Assembly (NCBI GenBank): GCA_028023455.1
Contig: JAQFVV010013292.1
Location: 62,001 to 126,000, forward strand
Origin: Epiperipatus broadwayi
Taxonomy: Eukaryota; Onychophora; Udeonychophora; Euonychophora; Peripatidae
DNA length: 64,000 nucleotides
Direction: 5' to 3'
The notes beneath the pieces were generated by a model. That model worked only from the letters and a program-made list of their open reading frames with translations. It was not told where the DNA came from and searched no databases. The first letter of the stretch is position 1. Each line of letters opens with the position of its first letter. Both the position numbers and the translations under genes were made by a program. Shown in pieces: positions 46,988 through 59,904 of this stretch.

Positions 46988-47580
46988 TATTTAGGTATTT
47001 ACAACTGCAAATCACTTTCAAGTAATGGAAGATTGCAAGAGTTAGATGAAGAACTGTCATATTAAATGGGACCTTATTGGACTTTGTGAAGTTAGAAGAA
47101 AAGGTGAAGAAACAATTGATTTAAAAAGTGAACATGCACTCTACTATAAAGGCACAAATATTGGAAATACAAGTGGAGTAAGATTCATTATAAATAAAAA
47201 GTGGAAGAACAACATTGTGGAGATTGATGGTGTATTGGACAGAGTGGCAAGATTAGTTTTACAACTTAATAGCATATATCAAATGCAGATAATTCAGGTT
47301 TATGCCCCAACAACTTCTCAGTGGTGAAGTAGTAGATTTTTATATGGATGTGCAAAAGGCTTTTGATCAGAGTAGACAACATTTTAAAATTGTTATGGGA
47401 GACTTTAATGCTAGAATTGGTAAACAAATGAAAGATGAAAATGCTGTAGGTAATTTTGGTTATGGTAATAGAAATGAGAGAGGACATAGACTTGTGGAGA
47501 ACAATTTCATAATATGAATTCTTTTTTTGAGAAAAATGTTAAAAGGAAGTTTAACACAGGAAGTGATCATTGATTAGTAA
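46988..47580 (+). pseudogene. RTE endonuclease domain
   Basis: APE-type endonuclease motifs occur in order: the start LGIYNCKSLSSNGRLQEL, IGLCEVRRKGEETI (catalytic Glu, about 47071), IIQVYAPTTS (about 47288), VMGDFNARIG (about 47393) and GSDH (about 47562). There is a frameshift near 47050 and another near 47320, and stops after 47517. The complete motif order is what identifies the domain. Confidence 0.85.
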
Positions 47581-48399
47581 AATGTAACATACATGTTAAT
47601 GCAAAACTAGAGAGATAAAAATTATTAAGAAAAATAATGTTTACAGTTGATATTCCTAATCTTCAGAAACATTCTAATGAAATTTAAATTAAAATTTACT
47701 AATCGGTTTCAAGTATTAGTAGATTTTGAACGTGATTCAGATTTGAATGAAATTAGTAAGAAAATAACTGACACATTTTTAAAAACTACAACAAAGTTAG
47801 CTGGTAGAAAAAAAGCAGCAATTGACCAATAAAATTTCTACTGAGACTAGACAATTTATGAAGAAAAGAAGGAATATGAAGATATGTAAAAATGAGGTAT
47901 TAAAAAGGGTTGAATATCTTTAATTTTGTAAAATGGTCCAGAAAAGAGTTGAACATGATATAAGAAAGTATAATTGTGAACTTGCGAGGAAAGCTGTAGA
48001 AAGGAATAAAAGTCTCGAGAGTATAAAACAACATATTGGTATTAGTAGAAAATTTATATCTACAATAAGAAAAAAGATGGCATTCTTACTAAAAAGAGAG
48101 ATGACATCATGAAATGTGTAGAAGATTTCTATCAAGTATTATATAATAATAAAGAACAAGTATCTCCTATACCTATTATATCTTCCAAATTGCCCAGAAT
48201 TTTAAATGGAGACATGCAATTAAATTTATGAATAAAGGAAAGGCTCCAGGTAATGATGAAATTAAAAGAAGCAGGTGAAAAAATTGACATTTTTTTAGCA
48301 AAGTTATATACCAAATGTCTAAATGATAAAGATGTACCAGATGATTGGAAGAATGAGGATTAATATTACTATTTGAAATTACAGACCTCGGTCTTTTCT

Positions 48400-49400
48400 C
48401 AATTTTATACAAAATTTTTACTAAGATAATTACAACTCATCTACAGGGAACACTGGATTTCCACCAGCCAAGAGAACAAGCTAGATTTAAAAGTGGTTTT
48501 AGTACAGTAGATCATATCCAGGTATTGAGAGAAGTTATAGAAATGACAAATGAGTATCAGTTGCCATTATGATATCGGATTTGTAGATTATGAAATAGCA
48601 TTTGATTCTATAAACATTTTTTCAGTGATTAAAGCTTTGCATCATCAAGATACAGATCCAGGATATTGTCATATTTTAAAGAATATTTATAAAAATGCAA
48701 CAGCAACAATTAGATTACATAATGATAGTAGGAAAGTCAACATTGAGAAGGGTGTAAGACAAAGTGACTCCAAAACAACTGAAAATGGATTTTCTCAAAA
48801 ATATGAAAATAAAGATTGATTATGATGAGTTAGAAGTTACCAGTTACAAATACCTTGGTCAGATTATTAATATAGATGGAAATGTAATGGATGAAATTAA
48901 TGATAGAATTAAACTTGGTAGGAGTGCTTTTGGTAGGAATAACTTAATACTAAAAGGAAATATGCCTATGTGTTTGAAAAGGAAGGTTTTTAATAAATGT
49001 GTTTTTCCAGTGCTTACTTATCGATATGAGGCTTGGACACTTAATGGAAGAGCTGTAGAGAGACTTCAGATCCCTCAAAGAAGTATGGGAGAGATGCATG
49101 TTGGAAGTAACAAGAAGAGATTGAAAACGCAATATATGGGTAAGAGAACAAACAGGTGTTACTGACCTCATTGAGCAAATTAAAAGACTGAAGTGGAGTT
49201 GGCCTGGACATATTGCTAGGAGAGATGATAATACATGGACAATTGAATTCTTAAACAGAATTCTGAGAGATTGCAAAAGACCCAGAAAGAGAGCACATGT
49301 GAGATGGATGGATGACAAAAAAAAGTGTGCAGGGGTGATGTTGAGAAGCTAAAAATCAGAAAAGATGGATTGAACCTGGAGAAACCTTTATCCTGCAGTG
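48400..49400 (+). pseudogene. RTE reverse transcriptase domain with internal deletion
   Basis: Finger and palm start are readable (REQARFKSGFSTVDHI near 48474, then GFVDYEIAFDSINIFSVIKA near 48578, with the first catalytic Asp). The text proceeds to RKVNIEKGVRQSD (about 48731) and then jumps directly to the downstream domain (KIDYDELE, SYKYLGQIIN, CVFPVLTY). The segment with the FADD catalytic motif, present in the 22-kb copy, is missing. The 3' part continues after a frameshift to RLKWSWPGHIARRDD. Confidence 0.85.
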
Positions 49401-49639
49401 GATTGATAATGGTTGTTGATGATGATGATGATATATTAATCTTACCAAATGAGACTGAAACCTCCAGCCACTTAAGTACTGCCTCTTTAATTATAACTAA
49501 TCAAGACAACATAAGTAATGGTTTAAGAACTTATATGACAACTAACTTGTAATTATAATATATCTAATAAACTACTTAACTAATGATTTAACATAAATCT
49601 AAGGAATTTCCTGGAGGTTTGTGGTGATGGTGTTTTAAT

Positions 49640-49935
49640 CATTTTTATTTTAGGCTATTTCCGTCATCTATTATGAGTATTGAATGTTTTAGAAAAATTT
49701 AACTTTATTTAAATATTCCCAATACATTCAACTGTTAGTAATAACATGCAGGTTAGTATATGCACTCCATTTTTACAGTTATTATTTTCCCCTCTTCTTC
49801 GGGTATTGCTGGCTTGGCCAGTGACAGTACTAGCATGGGAATCGAACCTGCACCCTTAGGATTTTCAGTAATGAAATTTTAAAATAATGCTCTAACCAAC
49901 TAAGCCATTCCACCAAAGGCACCAGTCAGTAGAAA
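49640..49935 (-). repeat. tRNA-derived SINE, minus copy
   Basis: Read on the minus strand it has an A-box-like TGGCTTAGTTGGTTAGAGC (about 49904-49886), a B box GGTTCGATTCC (about 49839-49829), a body with GCTAGTACTGTCACTGGCC and GCCAGCAATACCCG, and a 3' tail with ATTTAAATAAAGTTAAA and CATTCAATACTCATAATAGA. The tRNA-like head with both pol III boxes identifies a SINE. The same family occurs at 52486 and, as a tail, at 61305. Confidence 0.8.
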
Positions 49936-50279
49936 TTTCATCCTCATTTCTTCATTTTTTCTTATGAGCAAAGATGATTAATGTGTTCCATATATTGTAT
50001 ACACTTACACTAGGTTGACTTAAGCGATTCTTTGCCATTGTTATGTGAGCAGCCTCTATAAATTTTATTCTTTGTACCTTTTCTTCTTTATCTAATAAAG
50101 GTTTGCAATTAAAACCTCCAATTCATTCCCAGAAGCTGAGAAAATTCCTCAGAGATCAAATGAAGCTTTCTTAAGAGAAAGAATGAATCCTCAAAGGTTT
50201 ACCAGGTATCAAATGTTGCATTCCATTAATAATATGTAAATGGGGCATTTATTTATATAGCGCTATGTTTAGAAATTGT

Positions 50280-50560
50280 AATACACTAAAGATCAGCCTT
50301 TCAAGCTAACATACATGCGCTTTTTACGAATGTTAATACTAATAAATGAATACTTTCATTTCCAACACAAGATAAAGTCTTTGCGAAAGAATAAAATGAA
50401 TCCACTTATTCTTTCAACCCAAATGCTTATATATATGGGCAAATCTTAAGTACTGGATATGAAAGCGTGAGGATAAACCAATCACATTAAATTACTGTTT
50501 ACTAAGTCCTAAAAAGTGCATGTATGTTAGCTTGAAAGGCTGATCTTTAGTGTATTCCAT
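50280..50560. repeat. Inverted repeat pair
   Basis: ACACTAAAGATCAGCCTTTC AAGCTAACATACATG-type text at about 50282-50320 recurs in reverse complement at about 50518-50555, with a nearby CATTCCATTAATAAT phrase at both sides (50221 and 50556). The arms are about 42 bp around a 195-bp centre. It lies just upstream of the Penelope-like element and may be part of its terminal region. Confidence 0.6.
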
Positions 50561-52420
50561 TAATAATGTAAAATGTTTTCTAAAAAATAAACTGAGTGAT
50601 GAAGACTTGTGCAAGAGTTTCTCAAGCAATAAGAAAATCACTTACTACATTTCATGGAAAAATAAAAGAATGCCAAAAGAAGAAACTTGCTAATCTACAT
50701 GGTTATGTCAAAACATAATGTATGAAGCAATGTAACAGATTCTGAAATTTCTGTTTTTAAAAAAGATTGAACTTTGCCATTTTACCATCTAATATCCGTT
50801 TATTAGATATAATGGCGGCCACTAAGTAGGTCACTTAAAAATTGCTTTTAGAAGAAGCAGCAGAATTATGCTGCAAAATAAAAATTTTACAAACAACAAA
50901 AATTGTAGTCAAACATAAATCTCTCAAAATAGATAGATGTATAATTATTCTCCCTTCTGACAAAGGCAATGCAACAGTTGTAATGGATACAACTGATTAT
51001 GATAACAGAATACAAGAACTCACAGCTGGCCAATACAGATAAGTGGCAAAAAATCCTATACCAAATACAGAAACAAAGTTACAAGCATTGCTCAGAAAGC
51101 ATTGCAGCACTTCAGTGATTCAAAAAAAAAAAAGAAAATATCATATTTAGCAAAATTCCTCATTTTTATGGTCTATTGCCAGTTCTAGAAATTCATCTTG
51201 CCAAAATTTGTCAAGATATCTTCTAAAATTTCTTAGTCCTTTGGCATACAAGACTTAGTCCTTTGTCAAGGATTTTAGATCTTTGTTGAATTAATCAAGA
51301 AAAATGAAAATAGAAAGAAGTAACTTGCTGGTAAGCTTTGACGTGGAAAGTCTATTCACAAATGTATCGTGAGGAAGCATTGTGATAATAGCTTACAAAC
51401 TAGAACAACTCTTCCTATTTATGTAAAATGGAACTATTAACATTCTGCATAAAACCACCCCTACTTTCAATATAACAGAATTCTTCCAAAAAAATCAAGG
51501 AATGGTTACGGGCTCACTGTTGCCTTTTCTGATTAGCAATATTTACAAGGAAAAACTTGAAACCACAGTCGTAAAAACTACGACATATTCACCTAAAGTT
51601 TGGCTTCACTATGTGCATGATACATTTGTTATATGGCCTCACAGTGAAGCACTACTATAAACTTTCTGGAAACACATCAGCGACCTGTCCCCTTCAATAA
51701 AATTCACAATAGAATCAGAACAAGGACAATAATTGCTATTTTTAGATGCTTTTTTTTGACAAGTCTCGCTCATAGCAAAATCAAAATTACAGTTTCCTAA
51801 AACCTACCCATATAGGAAAATACATAACCTATACATCCAATCACCCCAGAAATACAAAAACATGGACTTATATTATCACTATGGAATGGGGCCAAGCATG
51901 TTTGTTCAGAAACCAGAGATTTGAAAAAAGAAAACATCTATATAGTACAAACTCTTATGAAAAGAACCTTAAATATACAAGTAACAATCAAAAAAAGAAT
52001 CATTGGTACAATAGTGTACGCATGCATACCAAAAATAGCAAACAAATTAAGGAAAATCTGCAATTGGTATAACATTAGAACAGCTTTCCAGAGCCATAAC
52101 ACATTATGAGGAATTCCAACATTTACAAAGTCTATAACCTGGAATGCTGAAAAGAAAAAAACTACATCTATGAAATACCATGTCGATGAATGTACATAGG
52201 TGAGACCAGTTGCCCTATTGAAAAGCACTTGCAAGAACACAAGCTGATAATTAGAAGAGAAAAAACGGATGTGTCTAAGATAGCAGACCATTATGTACCA
52301 GTGAACATATGTTCAATTGGGAAAAAACAAAAATATTGGATAGAGAAGAAAAGGTGCTCACATGACACTGGCAAACGATCTCATGGTTCAACTTAATGAG
52401 ACTATACATAATGCATGGGA
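50560..52420 (+). mobile_element. Penelope-like element (reverse transcriptase plus GIY-YIG), decayed
   Basis: The coding order can be followed in shifting frames: NFAILPSNIRLLDIMAATK (about 50770), ILPSDKGNATVVMDTTDYDN (about 50948), NPIPNTETKLQALLRKHCST (about 51051), LLVSFDVESLFTN (about 51327), TGSLLPFLISNIY-like text (about 51508), LHYVHDTFVIWPHSE (about 51605; the second Asp pair YVDD reads YVHD), then IANKLRKICNWYNIRTAFQS (about 52034). A GIY-YIG endonuclease with MYIGETSCPIEKHLQEHK follows (about 52190). This RT-plus-GIY-YIG order is diagnostic of Penelope-like elements. Many stops and frameshifts make it inactive. It is flanked by inverted tRNA-SINEs. Confidence 0.85.
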
Positions 52421-52485
52421 ACCCCTAATCAACTTTGCTCTTAAGAAAAAGTGGATAAATCAGGAAGAACATCATTGATAAGTAT

Positions 52486-52690
52486 ATGAAATTTCTACTG
52501 ACTGTTGTCTTTGGCAGAATGGCTCAGTCAGTTAGAGCTTAAAATTCATTACTCAAGAATCTAAAAGTCCAGATCCAATTCCCATGCTAGTATTGTTACT
52601 GGTCAGGATAGTTGAATGTATTTGGAATATTTAAATAAAGTTAAACTTTTCTAAAGACATTGAATACTCATAAATGATGAAAATAGTCCA
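52486..52690 (+). repeat. tRNA-derived SINE, plus copy
   Basis: The head GGCAGAATGGCTCAGTCAGT (A-box-like), a degenerate B box near 52570, CCATGCTAGTATTGTTACTGG, and the tail TTTAAATAAAGTTAAAC...CATTGAATACTCATAAATGATG. It shares about 19 bases upstream of the tRNA-like head (GAAATTTCTACTGACTG) with the copy at 49640-49935, so the SINE is longer than its tRNA part. Its orientation is opposite to that copy, with the Penelope-like element between them. Confidence 0.75.
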
Positions 52691-55285
52691 ATATAAAAAT
52701 ACAACTGAAAGATACACTCCCATAGCATAGGAATAGCACTCCTATTTATTTTCTGACACTACCAGCAATATTCCCATGACTCATATGTGACATAAAATAT
52801 ACTGTAATTAATATTACTAATTAAATTGAATACTAAAATATTTAACATTCTAATTTTAAAGTAATCAATTACAATACTCCAAAAACTTATAATACACAAC
52901 TACTTATTTTGTTTATCAGTAACAAATTAAATTTATAAGTTTGTGCAAATAATATTTACTATGTTAAAGAAATCCAAAATACTTTTATTATGCATTATAA
53001 TACTTATAATCTTTATGTGGCATATAAAAAAATATTGAGCTCAGTTGTAATTATTTAATTAGATTACTAATAAAATTGTAATTTGCACTTTTCGATCTTT
53101 ATTAAATAATATCTCTAACAATTATAATCTAATAATTATACTGTATCTTTTGTAATTTTTATAATAAATGTGTGTGGTTAGAAAGATCAAATGATTTGGA
53201 CACAAGAAACTCTCAAAACATAAATTTAGTTATAAAATAAACATTGGCAATTTATTATAACAACTATGATTTCATAATTTTCAAAATATATTTACGTAAC
53301 AAAAAATTATGTTTTAAAAAAAAAAAATGTAAATAAAAATAAAGACAATCATAAATAGTTTCCATTTCAACTATTTTATCATAAAGTAATAATATGAAAA
53401 CAAAATATATTTCAATGTTAATCCTATAATCATTTCTAAAATTATACCCTTAAAAAATATTAACAATACGATTATACAAAAACATATTCATACATAATTG
53501 TAGATTTAATAATAAAAATATTTCTAGATGATGAAATATTTTCCTAAAATATTCACCTTCATCGTCTACATAAATTATTAATATCATTATGCATTAATAA
53601 AGAAAAATACATTCTTTAATAGCAATAAGTTCTCCACTCCATAATCTATGATAACATAATTTTACAATAATTTGATAGCTCCTGTATGCTTATTTTATCT
53701 ATTAAAACAATTATCTGAACAATCTAAAATCAATTAAATCTGTGGCATTTACTTACACCAGCTTTCTTGATGTTATTCACATTCAGATTTCATGTTCATT
53801 TACACCTTTTTATAATTAGAATACGCATTTAACACTTCATGTTTTATACTGTTAGGAATATAAAATCATTCTATAAAACATTACTTCATATTAAATAGAC
53901 ATTATTTGTGATATATTTTACTCTTCTTCCTTTCCATAAAATTCTAACACCATTTTTTAATCTAATCTTTATTCTTCAAACATTTTATTAACAATTACAA
54001 TGTGAAAACCAGTGATGATAAAAAATGATTGAAAGCGAGGGTTACAAACGTACAACATCTAGAAACAAGCAAAAGAAACAAGGGTATAGGGGCTGGAGGC
54101 CACATTCATGTCTACCTTAAATTCCTATTATGGCTTCTCTTTGAGCACTTACTGATTTGAAGAAAGAAATGCTGCTAACCATAAATCACAAAATATACAG
54201 AACTCTGTTAACTGTATTTCATTTATCATTCACAGAATTATATTATTCGAAAGGTAATCTTTTATTTACAAAATATCCCTAGCACCACAGAATTTTACCT
54301 CCACTACTATCCTGAACCATTAACTATTTATTATATACACTCAGAATATCTCCTTCAACATCACAAATAAATCCTAACATATTAACATAAAACAATTTCT
54401 AAACTCCAGTTTAAAGCATTCAATATAATACCAAGAAGATTTCACATATTTCACAATAATAAATACTTTCATTCAAATTTTTTTATCATAAAATAATTCA
54501 GAGATCAAATAGGCAAGTTGTGTCTAAACAGATAATATTTGTAAGGTTATAATAATAATTATACATGGTATCTAAACCTCAATATATATAATACACATTC
54601 CTACTTGATTTAGATCACTACATTTATACCATTGTATGATGTTCAATAAGTCAATTAGCATATTTTACTTAAATAAAATAAAACATTCTACACAGGTCAT
54701 TGTATTTATCCTTTCATAAGTAAATAAATGCCCATTTACCTTAATCCAATCCTTAGGATTGATAATACAAAGTCATCTTTTCTTGTTGATGTCTTCATTT
54801 AAAAATTTATAAATAAATTACTATTGCAGAAAAATAATTTTTGTTACCTTTTTATTTTATAATACCAACTATTCAAATAAACCTTACATATCATAAAAAT
54901 ATTAAATAGCATCTTAAACCTAAGAATAAAGTAATCATTAATCTATGTAGCTATATTTCTTAACTAAAAATAAAATAATACTAAAGTGTTGTTGAAATCT
55001 TGCTTGAAGTTAAACTTGTGAAGGAGAGCATGGTTACATTCAAATTATTAACAGATTTTTTGCCTTCGTTTTGCTCATCGCTGGCTTCTAACTTTATTCA
55101 GCACAAATGCAAGATATAAAATCAACCAAAATCCATTTGAAATTTTGCCCATCTTTTCAGGTTGTACTTATAAATAAGTTCATTCCACTGATCTGAGATG
55201 ACACAAATTAAATGAAAAATTCACAATAAGAATTAAGTAATAACCTGTATATTTATAGTTTACGTTTGTCTTCAATATAATAATA
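52691..55285. other. AT-rich intronic stretch
   Basis: No gene or recognisable repeat is seen. About 54005-54130 is less AT-rich (GCGAGGGTTACAAACG, GGGGCTGGAGGCCACATTC) but is unidentified. Confidence 0.3.
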
Positions 55286-55478
55286 TTAAATCATGCTTTC
55301 ACACTTCCAACATAAAGCTATACCAACAAATTGAAAACTAAAAGGGCTGAGCACTTTCAAGATGTACTTCTCATATTCATAGCCAGTTATGATCCTTTCT
55401 TTGGAATCATTAGCCATTTAATTTAGTTTTCAATTTGTTGTTATAGCTTTACGTTGGAAGTGTGAAAGCATGATTTAA
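55286..55478. mobile_element. Short TIR element (MITE)
   Basis: Inverted arms of 57 bp (55286-55342 and 55422-55478) start TTAAATCATGCTTTCACACT and are nearly perfect. The 79-bp centre has no coding capacity. The outermost bases allow either a TTAA or a TA target duplication, so piggyBac-like and Tc1/mariner-like origins are both open. Confidence 0.75.
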
Positions 55479-57538
55479 TAAGAATTAACGATTTAATAAG
55501 GTAAATTTCATATTTAAAAATTCTTGTCTTTCTGGTTTTAATAACTCTACAAAATATTTCCCTTCAAAGAATTTGTCCATATTCTATATAAAAGTATCAC
55601 ATAAATTTAGCTTTAACAATAGCTAGTTCTTTGAATTTCAAAATTATTCTTCCATATATGTGCATTTACTTATCAATAACTTTCAAGGTTTTCACTATTT
55701 TATGCATTTAAATAATATTCTTCTTTGGGGTTTAGTTATGCATTTAAATCAATATTTCTAGTTGATGTTTTATTTATAAAAAGTCTTATACTTGCTCAAA
55801 TGTATTTTTATTTTCAACTTGCACAAAACATAAATTTCCTATAATTATTTATTACTCTTTAAAAGTTAGAGATATATCATATAAAGAAAAAACATTTGCA
55901 AATGACTTAGAGCAGACCAATAAATAGTAAGTTCATTTTCACCAAATTGTTAGTTTGAAATTCATTCTTTTTCCTTAAACACTGGAAGTAAACTTTAAAA
56001 CAGCAGTTAATAACTTTCCAAGAGCAAAAATGAATATAAATATCTTCATAGTTAAGTATTAAAATTAAAGAAGATTGTACTAAAACTCCTTAATGAACTC
56101 TTTGGTCTGTATGACACCATTTCTGGCATAGTCTCCAGACTATCGGCACATCTGTTGGATAATTCATTATCATAATTCAAGTCAGTTTCATATTTAGCAC
56201 TGATAAGGAATATTTAGCAGATCTCACTCTGTTATAAAATGACTTAGAATAACTTCTTAAATACTCTTAATAGATTTGTGGTATACTTTAATAACCAGAA
56301 AAAAACTATTTACAAAAAAATTATAACTAAGTTTTGAATTGATTGGAAGGAAAAAAATTGAAAAAACAGTTACCAATTAATTAAAGATTAATAATGAATT
56401 AATGATTGTCACCTTTATTTGTATTTTAATCAACCATAATTTGATCGGTTAATTTAATCTTCAAATAACTTGTTTAATAATTTTTTATTAAATAATTTAT
56501 CTGAAACTTTATTCAAATATTATATTGAAGTACACTTTTAATATGAATACATTTTTATTAACCAAAGTGTAAAATATAAAATAGTATTTATAACAATTAT
56601 AACCTTAATTTTGATACCCTTTTTTTTAGCACAAATATAAAATAAATTGCATTACTAAAATTGACAAAAAAATGGTACATCAATTTTAGTAACGAGGAAG
56701 TAACATTAAATAATTTGTCAAGAATGTGTATGCACATGGAGTTACACACATATTACAGACTTTTTATGACATTATTTAATATAATTTAAAATAATTAAAC
56801 CTAATTTTTTTAAAAGGCACTGAAAATTTACAAAATAATACATTTTATAACAAATTCTAATATTATGTTACTGAACTGTAATAATTACTTAGTAAAATTA
56901 TACTATAAATATTATATATTTTAAATTAAATTTTATTAATAAATTTAAATATTATAGATTTAAATAATTTAAGCTATCTTCTCAATCAATTAAACTTTAT
57001 ATTTTAACTTGATTTATATACAAAATTAACATAATATAGTAACTGTTAGATAAAAATGAAAATTTTTTTAATGAATCTTCCTATGCTACATATTTATAAG
57101 GAATCGTGGCAAAATAATGTCAGAAAATATATATTTACTTGCTTGACCTTGAACACTAAAGAATATACATTCATGAAACAAATATTTGAAAACAAAACAC
57201 AAAAAAATTGGTAAATAGTTTATGCTTTAATAAAACACTATTTGATATACTTCTTGCAGTGTTTACTGAAACATTCTATCTATAATTTCAACTGCATTAA
57301 ACAGTCAAATCTGTTGGATCTGAATAAAAAGTAGTGTCAAAATTGCAAGTAAAAGTATTCATTTAATGTTTTAGTAAAGATATAAACAATACAAAAAGTC
57401 TGAATTTAATATTTTAGCTTGAGATTTATTGTGATTCATAGTTGTTGTTTTTTATAAATCATTATCAATAAATATTTAGTTAACGTATTCAAATTAATGA
57501 TTTCTACTTTTTTATATGTATTTTACATTAAATTGTAG
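55479..57538. other. AT-rich intronic stretch
   Basis: Very AT-rich, with no gene and no repeat that I can recognise. Confidence 0.3.
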
Positions 57539-57798
57539 GATCAAAAAATTTCTTTAGCCAAAGAAATGTTTAAAAAAGAAGAAGAGTCTACCCAAAAAGT
57601 ACTACTGCTACGTGAAAAATTTGAAAAGTATGTGCAGGAATTGTACATTGAGAAAGAGACTCTTGTCAAAAAAGTAGATAAAGCTGAAAGTACTATTGAA
57701 TACTTTCGTAAACAATTAAAAGACTGTTCTAAATGCCAATTCTTAATAGAATGTGGCTCTTCATTTTTTTGTCCCGTATACAATGAAGAATCTTCAAG
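57539..57798 (+). CDS. TRIM-type gene, main coiled-coil exon
   Basis: A 260-nt exon (86 codons plus 2 bases) between AAATTGTAG and GTAATA, open in one frame only. It enters in phase 0, matching the end of the exon at 35434-35556. The first 60 residues are highly charged with heptad spacing (for example KEMFKKEEESTQKVLLLREK and EKETLVKKVDKAESTIEYF), so a long coiled coil continues that of the previous exon. The last 25 residues hold four cysteines (DCSKCQFLIECGSSFFCP), which may form a small metal site or disulfides and are not typical of TRIM proteins I know. TRIM coiled coils form antiparallel dimers of about this length. Confidence 0.8.
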
Positions 57799-59904
57799 GT
57801 AATAAAATCATTCTGCATAGTTTATTATCTTAATGTATGTGTGTGTTATTTATTTATGATATGATTATTATTATTAAAAAATAATCACATAAAAAATTAT
57901 GGTATGATTCATGAGGAAAATTTTCATTAAATAGACTACAACTAGAATCCTTCATTATGTAATATGTTGTTGGTGAAATGTCAATAACTATCTATAAATT
58001 CTTAAGAATATCTTTAATTGAATATCGTTGCTGTAGTTGTAAGAAAACAACTTTTTTTATGAAGCTTCATTATGCACTAACTTTTTACATTATGATTTTT
58101 AAGTAAATACTAATATCATCTTATTTCAGTTGAAAGGTTTATCTAATTATAAATATTTCAATATTACCACCTAGTCTTAAATTTATATTAATAAAGATGT
58201 AATTATTTATCGAATTAGATAAGAATTTTACTTAGAATTACCTATTAGTTTGAGATAAGTAGAACTTGCATTGTTTAAATTTATATACACATCAGTAATT
58301 TATCACTTCATAATTAAATGATATTAAAATTTTGCACAATGTTCAAATTATTTTAAGAGATTCTAATTTAAAGTCTTTGTCATAGATACAAATTGTATTA
58401 ATTTTATTTTAATATTGTCTATAAAATAACAAATAATTGACTTCTTTTATTATTATTTACCACTGAAAGCATTCACTGATTTGGTGCACCAGGAAATTTA
58501 TTTAATAATAACTATTATTCAAGATAATTACAATTTGAACTTTCCATTTAATTAATGCAAATATCATGTGTGTTTTATTATTTTTAAATTTTATTTTAAA
58601 CTGAGAAATTATTTAAATTTCTTATTATTTGTAAAGATCTCATGTATTGGCTAGTTTATCCATTGCCTGTCTCAGTACCTTGAAAAAGATTTTTAGATTA
58701 TATGCAGGCTTGGAAATTTTTCCAAGTAACTGGCCTTTAATTATTCAGTATTGGATCTGTAGATGAATATATGTAGTATTGAAATGATCTCAAAGCATCG
58801 TAAAAAAGTTGTAATATGATTGTTACTTTGATGACGGAAATGACATGTATGCAAACTCGTAGCTATGAGCTATGTTATTAACTGACAGCTAGCATTTATT
58901 TATTTAAAATGTTAAATATTAAGTTAATTTTTTCTATGTTTCCGATTGTCATTAATAATATTTTCCACTCTTTTAGTAAAACATTTATTTAAAACAGGTT
59001 TGTACCTTTTAATGAATTATAGTAATTGATAACATATTTGTGTGATCTAAGTTAGAGTTTTTCTATCTTTTGGCATTTCTGTGCCATATTAGAAGTGTCT
59101 TGGGCCACACATTACATACATAGACATTACTGATCCTGATAATATTAAAAAGTGCCGTCACTGATAAAAAAATTCCATACAATAATGGCAACAGCTTGTT
59201 TGGAGAATTTGAGATTACTAATATAAAAAATATACATATTATATGGGTGCATGTTGAAATAATTTCTAACATTGCAATATTATGCTGATATTATATTGAT
59301 GATCACTACTTCACCCATTTGCAGAATACATTATAATGTCTTGTTATTCATTCTACTGTCTTGCTTGGAAAATAATGTATTGGAAACTGCCTGATGCTGT
59401 AAAATTGAAACCATACTTGTAGTGCAAATAGTGAGAGCATACATATGTTTATTTCTGTTACATTGCAACATGTAACCACTTTTAATAAGTTGATGATTTT
59501 GTGTTCAGTTACATTCCAGTTAAAAAACTCATGGTCAAAGACTTGTTTATAATGATGAATATTTTTATTTGCATGGCATTAATAGTTTTGCTGTCATAAT
59601 ATTGTGTTTTAAGACCTTTCTAAAGATTATGGTTTTTTATTACTAGTTTTGCTAGCATGATATTATATTTAAGTCATTTCTAAAGATTATGGTGATGTAT
59701 AAACTTTCACCTATTTTTTAAACTTTGAATATAATAAAATGTAGTGATTACTAAAGAGTTTCTATAAATATTTGGCACTGTTTTAATAGATGAATTTAGC
59801 TTGAGACTAAATTATCTTCAAGTTGGATTGATGGATTACCATATAAAAAGTGCAGTACAGTTTACCAAATGTGAGATGAATATTCCATTCTCTTTATAAA
59901 TTTT
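57799..59904. other. AT-rich intronic stretch
   Basis: No gene is seen. A short imperfect duplication occurs near 59575-59700 (the TTTCTAAAGATTATGG phrase twice). Confidence 0.3.

Larger units (their letters stand above)
46680..49435 (+). mobile_element. RTE-type non-LTR retrotransposon, long but decayed copy
   Basis: The element has an untranslated or poorly readable 5' part (46680-46985), an endonuclease domain (46988-47580), a connecting stretch (47580-48400) and a reverse transcriptase (48400-49400). It ends in a GATGAT microsatellite at 49420-49433. It is broken by stops, frameshifts and an internal deletion. It is the same family as the truncated copy at 22187-23024. RTE elements move by target-primed reverse transcription. 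The reading frames make this copy inactive. Confidence 0.85.

Noticed and set aside
49829-49904. Functional tRNA gene
   Set aside because: The A and B boxes are present but the cloverleaf arms do not pair and the sequence continues into a SINE body.
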